NCBI GenBank assembly: GCA_015179045.1
Contig: WHUZ01000147.1
Coordinates: 16,745 to 80,744 of the forward strand
Direction of reading: 5' to 3'
Length of the DNA stretch: 64,000 bases
Origin: Kalaharituber pfeilii
Taxonomy: Eukaryota > Ascomycota > Pezizomycetes > Pezizales > Pezizaceae
Shown: one piece after another, positions 55,080-64,000 of the stretch
Numbering within the stretch: the stretch's first letter is position 1
Layout of the letters: every line of letters begins with the position of its first letter
Position numbers and translations under genes: made by a program
Notes under the pieces: generated by a model
Databases searched by the model: none
Told to the model about the DNA's origin: nothing
What the model saw: the letters and a program-made list of their open reading frames with translations, nothing else

Positions 55080-55795
55080 CTTGATTATCATTGAGGTACC
55101 TATGCCATCAGCAAGCTTTTAGCATTCTTTGTCGCATTTTAAAGTCAAACGCTTGTTCGGTGAGCTTACTTGACCTGCGTAAGAAAGCAAGGGCGCGTGT
55201 GCAGAACTCCACTGTTTTAGCGAAGTACTCAAAGACTGCCTCTTGAAGACCTAGATGGTACGGCCACACGTCCTGAAATTCCTTGAATATGGGGCATATC
55301 TTTCCACCCTCTCCAACAACTTCGTGAGAGCGCTAAAGTACTGCGTGAAGTTTTGGGCTGTCTGCTCCACCCTCTCAGTATCCGTGAACTGCTATGTTAT
55401 ATTTGTGCAAATTGACTCATCCGATGCGTTAGAGATACGTACCAGTAACAAAATCTTGACACTTCCCCACACCAACGCAGAAATAAATGCATTGTGTTGA
55501 ATCATTGTATCCACTATATTGGAGAATTGTTGGACTGATTGCAAAAATGCTTCACAGCGGTTAATTCTGTTCACCGGAACTCTTGCATCTTGCAAGGCTT
55601 TGGTCAGTTCTAGAATGTCGCCCGGGTTTCGATCTGGTTAAGCGTAACCCGTTCATCCGGTGCCAAAGACTGGCTAAAAGCATCCACAGCAGCAATCAAA
55701 TGGTTCCGCCCAGTTTGAGGTAGCCTAAACAATTGATAGTTATCAGTTTTCGGGTTTGTGATGTTAGGAATGAAATAAAATAACTCCTGCTGTGA
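55080..55795 (-). pseudogene. relic resembling the N-terminal domain of fungal STAND (NACHT-ankyrin) proteins
   Basis: Minus-strand segments read, in order, LIAAVDAFSQSLAPDERV, ELTKALQDARVPVNR, FSNIVDTMIQHNAFISALVWG + SVKILL, QYFSALTKLLERVERYAPY and EYFAKTVEFCTRALAFLRR. The ISALVWGSVK step followed by helices is typical of the helical domain preceding NACHT in fungal STAND proteins (DUF7708-like, by memory of the family). At least three frameshifts separate the pieces, and no NACHT or repeat domain follows: LINE C lies immediately beyond. Such proteins act in non-self recognition; this one is dead. Confidence 0.5.
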
Positions 55796-57371
55796 AACCT
55801 ACGTCGGTTGGGACCAGTCGGCTGTGCCATTAGTGCTAGTTACCAGATATGCGTTGCTATATGTGCTGTCCTATTCTGTGCTTGAGATTTACTGTACGTT
55901 AGTTAGGTTTACGAAGCTTGAGATTGTTGTGCAGAGATGAGGTAAAAACTCAATGTTGTACACTTGCCGGGGCAGGATCTAAATATGATTTCCTAGCCGC
56001 AGAGACGTGAGGCTCCAACGCTACACTGCCTAGCCAATTAGATACTGTACTTCTAGCTAGGCAGCTGTGCATAACAGCTGAGTGCACAGCCTAAGAATTT
56101 ACTTACCACAGATCTGGCGGTGACCAATAGAATGCAACGCGATAGACACAGTCTCACCCCCGAATTCTGCATGCTACATTGCAATCAATTCATGAAAAAA
56201 ACTCAGACACTCACATTCAATAGGATCACTCAGTTGGAAACTATGAGCAACGTAGTAGGTAATACCTGTAGTGGTTGTGAAATCATTTCACAATATTCAT
56301 ATTTCCCATAGAAACCATTTGTATGAGAAACACACCAAAAAGTAGATAGTTGCACACCAACTCTACAATTCAACAAATGAAAGTAAACTAAATGCAGCAC
56401 CTTACTATAACTCTTCAGGTGATCCTTGACATACACTATCATAGCTATTGTAATTAGCGTTGAAGAGTAGGACTATATTCAAGTCTTATGAACGTTTTGT
56501 ATGGAGATCCCATACAAATAAATGCCAAGCCTTCCAACAAAAATGCGACAAGCCATAATCTCTTTGCCACCCACAATTTTTAATGAAGAAAAAGTGCTAG
56601 ATAGCAAGAATTACACTTTGTCTAATAGCTATACAAAGCGCATTTCACAAACGCTGTTGTGGTTGTTGAAATATTGAGTGTGAAAGTTGCGCAGTTTTGA
56701 TGGTAAATGTGTCCGGAAAGTGGGTGTCCGAGAAAATTGGTGAACTACAGTAATCGGTACTCGCTATTCTCGGGCTGTGTCGATTCCTAGTAGTCATACG
56801 AAGGTCAACTTTTCCAGTTCCCTGTTCCCTTCTTTATATGTACCATCGTCTCGGATTTCACAGACCTCCTGCGCCCTAGTACTCTGTGCTATCATACCCC
56901 CTGCACAGGTGGTAAGTATATAAGAAGAGTATATTAGGGGCTGTAGAAAATAGAGGGAAATCGCAGGATGCGACACGACTGAATTCCTTGATAATACATG
57001 ACGAGGCTTCTAGTGCCAAACTCATATAGAAAATACAAACACGAAGTTGCATACAAAACATGAACCACAATAACTAAGTGTTCGGCCTGCCAAGTATGGA
57101 GGGCACACGGCCTCACCTCGTATGCTCAGGCTCAAACCATGGCCCCCACGGACATCCGACCGTGTAAGTCAACTCCGACGGGATCAGCGATCATGTCCGA
57201 CCGGTCATTGCATGTCCCTCCGGACATTGTTACCGATCTCTCGGACTGCCAGGGCCGGCCTATATGCCTTAGCTAGTCATCATATATACATATTTATAAA
57301 CTAATCTCGCGCATGTGCTGTGTACTTCCTACGACTCACAGTATCGCCCCCTGCCACATGCCAGCCATATA
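55796..57371. other. no gene recognised
   Basis: Low-complexity and AT-rich DNA with only short ORFs. TCCGACCG and CCGGACAT words recur at 57145-57235. Nothing could be assigned. Confidence 0.35.
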
Positions 57372-57904
57372 TCTTTTTTTTTTTTTTTTTTTTTTTTTGA
57401 AGAGTTCGGAGGAGGGAAGGTCATGGAGTGGAGTAGGGTGGCGACATCAAACTTCACTGCATTGCGACTGGGGAGGGGAAGGTGTGCAGTATGGTAGTAT
57501 GGTTGAAGAAGCTGGGGGTGGCTGAATCGGATAAGTGTAGGTGCGGGAGATGCAAACGGGGAGCATCTTGCTTTCCCGATGCAGAAACCAGAGGAACCGT
57601 CCAGAAGGCTTTGAGAGGTGGAGTGACATGGAAAAGAATTGGAAGAGAAAGGCGGAGAATGGGGAGGAGTATGACATTTTAGAGAATTTCTTTTCCGGGG
57701 TCAAGTTCTGGAAGATAGGAGAGCGGGGGCAACGGCGCGATGAGGCCATGTACGTAGAAATTTCTTTTAGCCTGTCTCCGGACTATGAGGTCTTGTCCGG
57801 GGACCCTGCCATGGCTTAGTGCTGCAAGCGGGTGACGTGATTTAAAAAATATATATATACCTTTTTTTTTTTTTTTTTTTTTAAATATCATTACTCGCGT
57901 GCCG
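57372..57904. mobile_element. compound: poly(T), LINE C 3' fragment (+), poly(T), LINE A tail (-)
   Basis: A 27-base T run (57372-57398) abuts a LINE C fragment starting GKVMEWSRVATSNFTAL, reading with frameshifts through the zinc region and DILENFFSGVKF, then tail GGACCCTGCCATGGC and TTTAAAAAATATATATATACC. This is followed by another T run and the inverted LINE A tail (CATTACTCGCGTGCCGCC). The first T run at the 5' end of a truncated copy is unexplained. No target duplication was seen. Confidence 0.7.
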
Positions 57905-58029
57905 CCGGATGAGCGTGGTGGTGAGATCTTGGTGTTGTCATCTATATATATCGCTCCAGTCGCGGATGCCCCTACTTCACCAGCACATACTACGTCAACT
58001 GAGCTCTCGGCGTGCCACTGCTACAGTGC

Positions 58030-58390
58030 CGATAGTATTGGGCTTTCCGTCCACTCTGGGCAGAGGCAGAGGAATAGTGGGTTAGCATATAAGCCACTCC
58101 AAAGGCTCGGGGATTGGTGCGGGTGCAGGGAGAATTCTGGGAGGAAGGGATCGGAAACCTGGAGATTTGTTTTTTTTTTTATATATTACGTGACCCCGCT
58201 TGCAGCTGTTCGCCATGGCAGGGCAACCTGGAGATGTTGAAGTAGGGAATGCAGATGGGTCGGAATTCCGTCGGTGCAGAGCGATGAAGAGACGATCCAA
58301 CATTTGGAAAGTAGCGAAGCAAGCGCCCGGCGCTGAGACACCCAGGCAAAAGGGAGCCTGGATTGACCTGATCGACAGGGCGAGCTCCTG
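58030..58390 (+). mobile_element. LINE A-type ORF2 C-terminal fragment split by a LINE C tail
   Basis: QRNSGLAYKPLQRLG and later EFRRCRA with zinc-motif remnants correspond to the ORF2 end. The fragment is frameshifted. It carries a 58-bp tail insertion at 58167-58224. Confidence 0.6.
58167..58224 (-). mobile_element. 58-bp LINE C tail insertion
   Basis: Poly(T), ATATATTACGTGACCCCGCT and TGTTCGCCATGGCAGGGC, flanked by AACCTGGAGAT (58156-58166; 58225-58235). Confidence 0.85.
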
Positions 58391-58560
58391 AAAGCGACTC
58401 AACCACAACGTTCCCTCAAGCGGAACTTACATTTATCGAAAGCTCTCTGCGCATTCAGTCCTTTTTGGTCAAAACTTTCTTCCAATCTATCCCCCAAGTG
58501 TCCCCTAAGTGGAGTGATTTTTGCAGAAATCTCCACCTCCGTTGCCACCGGCGGTATGCG
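58385..58560 (+). repeat. fragment related to the half-LINE 5' region
   Basis: AAGCGACTC, AACCACAACGT, ATCGAAAGCTCTC, then GAAATCT and the CTCCGTTGCC block align with 14195-14380. It may be the 5' UTR of a LINE that donated the half-LINE head. Confidence 0.45.
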
Positions 58561-59933
58561 AGTTTTATAGAGAGGAAATAAGTTAAGAAAAATAACCACA
58601 TGACCGAGGATTGGCATAGGTAGAAGCAAACAAAAGAAATCCCAAGATGAACAAAAATCAGCAACTGGTGTGAGAGGAGAGCGATAGTGTCTACTATCCT
58701 CAGAGTGACTGGAAAGTTGAGAACTGGCGGAATACACACACAAAGCTTGTCTTCACATGTTGAATAGCGAATGCGAACTATGGGTGCAAAGTGTAGTATT
58801 GCAAGAGTGCCGAAAGGATTGCTTGCCTTCCTTAATTACAGAACAAACATGCTACTTTGATCTACATGTTAACATTGAAAGCAAAGAAAGTAAGAACTCG
58901 AATCACAAAGTAAAGAAAGATTCTATGTCAAAGAATTCTAATAATGAAAGAAGTCCAAATAATCAAAGAACAATAAAAGAAGAACAATCAAAGAAGAACA
59001 ATCAAAGATCCATTCTTTATGCCAGAGCGACAACCCGGGTATCACAAGGCTTGGCCTATTCCGGTGCAGCGTGTAGGAAATGCCTGTACTATGTGTCAAA
59101 ATTCAATAAGTGCGGTCGGAAATTTTCATAGGATATGCCAAGTATTTCAACACGCGTTCGAGCACAGAAGTATGCAACTTTGAGGAGCGTTATCTCCAAA
59201 ACTTAGGAGACAATAGGCCTAGTTTTGACACAGCACTTTCTCCCTGCCATAGGGTTGTAGCTTGTATACGGGTAATGTGAACCAAAAAAGGAACACACTT
59301 TTCGCTTGCACTTTCGGTTGCATAAATTATTCTGGTCATTTGTGATGAAATGTTGGCGTACAAATAAATCCGGGTGACTCCAGCATAGATGCTCTGAAAC
59401 GTTATAATGCAGCCAGCCACCCTCTGATGCTGAATTACCAGACAAGCACCAAAAGCATCTGTGACGGGAGATCATTTACATAAATATGTAGTGCCACTAC
59501 GAGCTATGACGAGCTGCAGCCGTTGACAAAGAGCTTACATTATGTATGGAACATATGGAAAAGATATGTAGAACTTGTATTTGGGTTCAATATTGCGCCT
59601 ACCTACTGCAAATTCTCCCAGTCGCGTATAGTATCAATTGAGGGCGATCGCCAAAAATCGTCTGGTAAGAAAGAGATTGGTGGAGATAGAGACATGGGCA
59701 TGATTGATGGAGTAAGCATTCTTATCGCCATTGAAAGTTATTGATGTTCAACTTCACAAACTATAACCCTGAACTGCATGCACCCAGGGCAGTACCGTTG
59801 TCCAAAAATACGGAACATGTTTGCGGGAGTATTTTCAAAGCGGAGGAGGAAGATAAAGGAGTTTATTTTAAGACTATTCATCCATGATGGTGGGTCAAAA
59901 TCAAAGAATTCTATAGCAATGTCCAAACTAGTG
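58561..59933. other. no confident gene; a 124-codon ORF at 58757-59131
   Basis: The ORF (start ATG 58757) is Ser/Asn/Lys-rich in the middle and has no recognised domain; it is probably chance. The remainder shows nothing recognisable. Confidence 0.3.
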
Positions 59934-59945
59934 AACTCTGTGGTA

Positions 59946-59980
59946 ATCGCCATAGCCCATAGGGCGGCATGCGATTAATG

Positions 59981-60010
<30 letters not shown>
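59946..60010 (+). mobile_element. 65-bp LINE A tail insertion with 12-bp TSD
   Basis: TCGCCATAGCCC ATA GGGC GGC, ATGCGATTAATGATATT and poly(A), flanked by AACTCTGTGGTA (59934-59945; 60011-60022). It lies about 150 bases downstream of the five-exon gene's stop. Confidence 0.92.
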
Positions 60011-60016
<6 letters not shown>

Positions 60017-60159
60017 GTGGTATAAGATCTGGGGCCCCTGCGCCACGCTATATGCAGTCTCCCCCTCGGCATCCCCCCCCGGCATTCCCGATAAATTTAA
60101 AACGAGTTTTGGCGAACGGTACGAAGGACGAGCTCCACAGTTTCCTCCATGGCAGCCTA

Positions 60160-61811
60160 TTAACAAGTGTCAGCTTCTAATCTCAACATCCTGAGTTCAC
60201 TCTTGGAATACCATACTTTTACTTTAGTAAGCAGGCGCAACAGTAAAAAAAAGTTATCTGCGTGGTTGAGGTCCAGAGGAATCACCAACGGATCTGACCT
60301 TTTGACGACACAATAATCTGCATTTGCGAACTGCATGCGGTGGATTCTCAACGTCAGGCCTAATAGGGTTAGCGGATAACTCGGGGAAAATGGCATCCGC
60401 AATAATACCCGAAGTAATAATTCCGAACACTTGCAATTTCTTAACCACGTCCCAGTCATGACGAACACGTTCCTTCAAATCCCACAACATCAGAACCATC
60501 GCACGATGCATTTTGAAAACATCGTTCTCTCCTTTCAGGTCGTTGTTCAGATTTTGCGGAGGAATGGAGGTCTCAGTTACCCCGACATCAAATGAGTGCG
60601 CGCCATCGTTATAGCGGAAGAGTCCATCAAAGCGATCGGTTTTTCCAAGTACATGGGAATTCAGTTCTTTGCGTAAAAGTAGCAAGAACGGCATAAGCCC
60701 ACCGCTCCAGAGATCATCCACGATCGTTGACCATATCACGTCATAATTGCCTTCCTTGAGAGAACCGAGGACATTAGGGTATCTCTGACAATGGGAAATC
60801 CAGTGGGATACAGATCTGTTTGCGTATGTGCAGACAAAGTTATGGGCTGTCGGTTCCTCATCAGCCGGACGGGGGCATGTTTCTGTGACGCGGCTGCCGG
60901 GTGTGAGTTTCGACATTTAAATTTGATATTTTGAACAAGAACGAAAAAAAGAACGGGTGCTGCTCACATGAAACTGCTTTTATCTGTACACTCGGAGAAT
61001 CGAGAAAGCGCATACTCAAGGTTTGGGTCGTCACCAGGCAGTTTTAGCATGTTAGAACGTAATGTCGCATAGTCCTCCAGATAGGTATTTGCAAGCATAT
61101 TGAGACCGACGATACCGTGATCTAAAAGCTTTCTGAAGTGCCCACTCTCTGACTGGAGCCAAGTTTGAATGGGGAGCACAATACAATTCACAGGCTAGGT
61201 ATGTAAGCGATGTGAACTTTAATTAGCCGGCATTGACGAACCTTGCCAGCAGGCCACGATTTTGTGCATTCCAGATCAGGTTCGGGCTCAAGGGAGTTTT
61301 CTCTTTCAGTGTCAGGTTCACTTCTCTCTTTCTGTGCAGTATTTATGACTGTCCCTTTCACGTTGCTAAGGTTCCCGATCTGCGACGGGGCGTTGAAGTA
61401 AATCGTCGAGTTTGCTGACCGTTGGCGCCGGGGATTACTTCGCGTTTTCTGAAAAGTTGGAGATTATTATTAAAGAGCGACGCTCCGGTCGCTCTAGTAG
61501 TAGTCTCTCAAATGAGGGAAGTGAGATGAAAGGTCACTTACTGTAGTTTTTCCCTTGTTTTCGCTATCCAAAATCTTTGTAGCTCGTGCCCTTTGCGACG
61601 CTGTACCATCCTTTGCTAAATCCGGTAGGCTATCCAGCCAGAATCCGCGAGTATGTGTGTTGTCGGACTGAAATTTATAACCTTCAGTGTTATGCAAAAG
61701 GTACTGCCGGAAGTCGTGAAGATCCCAACTCGACGGATCGCGGGTGAAGTAAGTCTTCACAAATGCATGACGCAACTTGCACTGCGTAGGATCGAATCGT
61801 GTTTTTGTCAT
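60160..61811 (-). CDS. five-exon gene, 448 aa, function unknown
   Basis: Exons on the minus strand: 61811-61542, 61448-61242, 61194-60968, 60893-60409 and 60317-60160, with introns of 47-93 bases. All junctions are GT-AG and keep one open frame to a TGA or TAA-type stop at 60160. The N-terminus (MTKTRFDPTQCKLRHAF) is followed by a polar acidic linker. The second half is conserved-looking, with a TDRFDGLFR turn, FDVGVTETSIPP, a helical ALVLML-like stretch and KKLQVFGIITS, then an RSDPLVIPLDL strand. The D..GLF...VGVTETS pattern recalls PD-(D/E)XK-like folds in fungal proteins of unknown role, but this is only an impression. Donor 2 (GTTCGT) is non-canonical in context. An alternative start 20 codons upstream exists. 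It is the only apparently intact host gene here besides the methyltransferase. Confidence 0.7.
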
Positions 61812-62132
61812 CGAGGTGAAAGTGTGAGGGTCACTGAATCGGGAGGTATATAGTGAAAGGAAGAGAATCACTACCGCAGTGAAAGGGTGAGAATCACCGC
61901 CCTTCGATAGTCACAGTGAAAGGATTAGAATCACTGCGCTTCGGTGCTCGCAGTGAAAGGGTTAGAATCACTGCGCTTCGGTGCTCGCAGTGAAAGTGTG
62001 AGAATCACCGCGCTCCGGTAATCACAGTGAAAGGGTTAGAATCACCGTGCTTCGGTAGTTCACAGTGAAAGGGTTAGAATCACTGTGCTCCGGCGGTCGC
62101 AGTGAAAGGGTCAGAATCACTGCGCTTCGGTA
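61812..62132. repeat. 37-bp hairpin repeats upstream of the five-exon gene
   Basis: Seven good units from 61875 plus two decayed ones (61812-61873) reach to the ATG. Each has CRCAGTGA, an 11-base loop AAGGGTTAGAA, and TCACYGYG, then CTTCGGTNNTC. The arms pair, and outer bases change together (CGC/GCG in some units, CAC/GTG in others). Position suggests promoter or 5' UTR sites, possibly binding a dimeric factor. Confidence 0.8.
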
Positions 62133-63080
62133 GTAGTGACGGACTTCCAGTGACATGAAAGAAGCGTTGTTGTGAAAGAAGCGTGAGGGTTGGATGAGTT
62201 AAGTTGCAGGGGAGGGGGGTGCGTTTGATTATGACTAACCATGAATCCCCTAACCCTTAGTTTCTTCTGACTTCGTCAAATGTCTTGGCAACAATGCTTG
62301 GCAGTGACAAGAAGCTGGTATGGACTAGTACAACACTGAAAACCCAATCGATAACGAGAATATAATAAATGCAAAAACCGATTGAAAAAAAAGTAAGAAA
62401 GGCCAGCGATCTAGAAGAGGAAGAAATTATTTCGTGGAGGAATTATGGTGATTAGACCATTGATACGGAACAGTGGATTCACCATCCGCTGCCTTGGACC
62501 GGGAGTGTGACATTCCAATTACTGTCGCTTACCTAATAGTGACCGACCACCCATAGGTGACCGAATTGGGAATCCCTGCATCCACCTTCAAATTCATTAC
62601 TTATTACCAACGCCAACAAAACGGCAAAAATATAGGCGAAGTCATACTCAATACAACAAGCGCTGCGCTATCAGATGTGATATAGGGAAAAAAAAAATAC
62701 AAGATCTCATGAAATTTTCCAAAAATTAGACCAAAATAGTATAGAAAGACAACCCTCCTCAATATCTACCCCCTCAAAATTCGAATTCTCCATAAATCAA
62801 TACAGTCAATGCTGTATATAATTCTCAGATGGCATAAAAACATCTTACTACTCAATTAATCCTATACAATTAGTGAGCTTATAGACATAATGAAGATTTT
62901 GCATAGATACGTACTTCCATATAATTATATATTTCCAGCTGCCGAAGATGTTGTACAAATTTTCATCGTTCTCGTCCTCCCAATCCTCCTCAATTGATAT
63001 TTCCTCTACAGGGGGGCCTTGGGTGACATTAGCACTATTCTTTGTAACAGCTATAGCATTCTTACCTTCTGCATTCTCTG
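62133..63080. other. no gene recognised; likely 3' flank of the pogo element
   Basis: AT-rich. AGTGACCGACCACCCATAGG and GTGACCGAATTGGGA at 62540-62575 look like subterminal transposon sequence, but no matching end is in the window. Confidence 0.35.
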
Positions 63081-64000
63081 TTAACCCCCCTCCCCCGCTT
63101 TTGAGGACCCCTCTATTGGATCAGTAGCTGGAGCCTTTTTTTTGGGAGGCGTACAGGGCTTTTTTGGGATAGGGAGTCCTGCTGCGAGTGCTGCATCTCG
63201 TGCCTGCTTCCATTTAGCTTCTCGAGCTGCCTTTTCTGCATCCCGGACCTTTTTCTCTTGCCATCCTCCTTTTTTTAATCAACTTCTTCTGGCCCTCCTC
63301 AATCTCCTTGCGTGTTAAAACGCGCCCTTGACCTACTCGACATTTGCTTGGTACCTTGTTGATTTCTTTTCCACTTCTGAGCTGCATAAATTTTTCCCCT
63401 CGTGGCGAATCTCATGGAAGTATGCAACTTGCTGCATAGTCAGATCAATTCTCGTATTGTTGCACTACGTTGAGGAGTTAATGCGAATTGGTCGATTTGG
63501 CGAGCAAGATTACGCAGCTTCGTCGGTGGTGATAGTATAGTATTGGTAGGGGGAAGCTTCGAGGCAGGAGAAATGCAGGGATCATGGTATCTTGAAGCTG
63601 ATTGGTTGTAGGCGCAAATTTAACCTTTTTCGTCCTTGATGTCTCAGGCCCATTACCCACTGTAGCTGGTACTCCTCGCGCATTGTCAATATTGACTGGC
63701 CAGCATCCAGATTTATTCCATGCTTTCTTGATGATATCTATGGTATATACTTCCTTGCGAGCCTCGTACAAAATTTCCCAAAACGCCGGTCGTTTCAGTA
63801 CTTCGAAGGTATAATGACGTAGCCAGTACTGTAGATTGTGCCGATAGGCTCTCTGAAGCAAGCCAAAGCATCCCACATCAAGAGGTTGCATAAAGTGAGT
63901 GCTATGGGGTGGGAGGCAGATCATCTAGATATCATGATTGAGAGCAAATTCAACCGTCCGCCAATAGACATGAGAGCTATGCCCATCAACAATAAGAATT
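63081..64000 (-). pseudogene. pogo/Fot-type transposase (DDE), broken, runs off the window
   Basis: The minus strand reads ILIVDGHSSHVYW (second catalytic Asp region), FALNHDI, TAG stop at 63925-63927, then ICLPPHSTHFMQPLDVGCFG and a WNKSGCWPVN-type block, all hallmark pogo motifs. The frame ends at 63478 and the charged C-terminus resumes in another frame (RVLTRKEIEEGQKK, PIPKKPCTPPKKKA) to TAA at 63081-63083. It therefore has an in-frame stop and at least one frameshift. The helix-turn-helix N-terminus would lie beyond 64000. Confidence 0.9.

Noticed and set aside
58757..59131. 124-codon ORF as a secreted or nuclear protein gene
   Set aside because: No signal peptide or domain; the middle is Ser/Asn/Lys low complexity and there is no supporting context.
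61812..62132. CRISPR-like regular repeats
   Set aside because: Repeats are directly adjacent 37-bp tandem units without unique spacers, in a eukaryotic context.

Overview
The window looks like a transposon-choked, gene-poor stretch of a filamentous fungal genome, most likely an ascomycete. This rests on a LaeA-type methyltransferase gene split by short GT-AG introns, a PIF/Harbinger relic with a 52-base intron, pogo-like transposons, Tad1-like LINEs with an RNase H domain, and Ty1/copia elements. No bacterial operon, rRNA or tRNA gene was seen. Species is not determinable.

Layout. 1-2250: decayed copia element with an LTR. 2.25-11.3 kb: satellites, a hAT-like MITE, tiny LINE insertions, a TIR element (8299-9805) and two pogo-type MITEs (8428-9249; 9997-11234). 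11.8-13.5 kb: seven-exon LaeA-like methyltransferase gene with a 42-base retro-insertion in intron 1 and another retro-insertion just downstream. 14.1-15.0 kb: a non-autonomous 'half-LINE'. 15.2-16.8 kb: chimeric RNase H fragment, broken Harbinger transposase, pogo end. 17.8-18.2 kb: solo LTR. 18.3-20.9 kb: three LINE copies, one nested. 21.2-44.9 kb: one LINE ('LINE B') blown open by successive insertions: a half-LINE, a 1.6-kb inverted repeat, a bare tail, a young intact copia (27.2-32.2 kb) and a full-length LINE A (32.4-42.8 kb) which itself carries a TIR transposon and a nested LINE C. 45.8-46.3 kb: another 3' LINE copy. 46.9-47.7 kb: 57-bp satellite. 47.7-54.96 kb: long, purine-rich, frameshifted LINE C. 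55.1-55.8 kb: relic resembling a STAND/NACHT N-terminal domain. 57.4-58.2 kb: LINE fragments. 60.16-61.81 kb: an apparently intact five-exon gene of unknown function on the minus strand, preceded by hairpin-forming 37-bp repeats. 63.1-64.0 kb: broken pogo transposase leaving the window.

How it works together. At least two LINE families (A/B and C) are the engine. About twenty sequences end in the same 3' stem-loop followed by A-rich DNA, and most are flanked by 8-15 bp target duplications. Many are only 42-93 bp long, so the terminal hairpin seems enough for priming. ORF1-only half-LINEs carry this tail and are probably mobilised in trans. Layered target duplications give the order of insertion. 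The most unusual points are the covarying tail hairpin with its ultra-short insertions, the covarying hairpin repeats upstream of the five-exon gene, the near-identical head-to-head half-LINE palindrome that replaced LINE sequence, and two TIR elements with TGTTC termini and 4-bp duplications.
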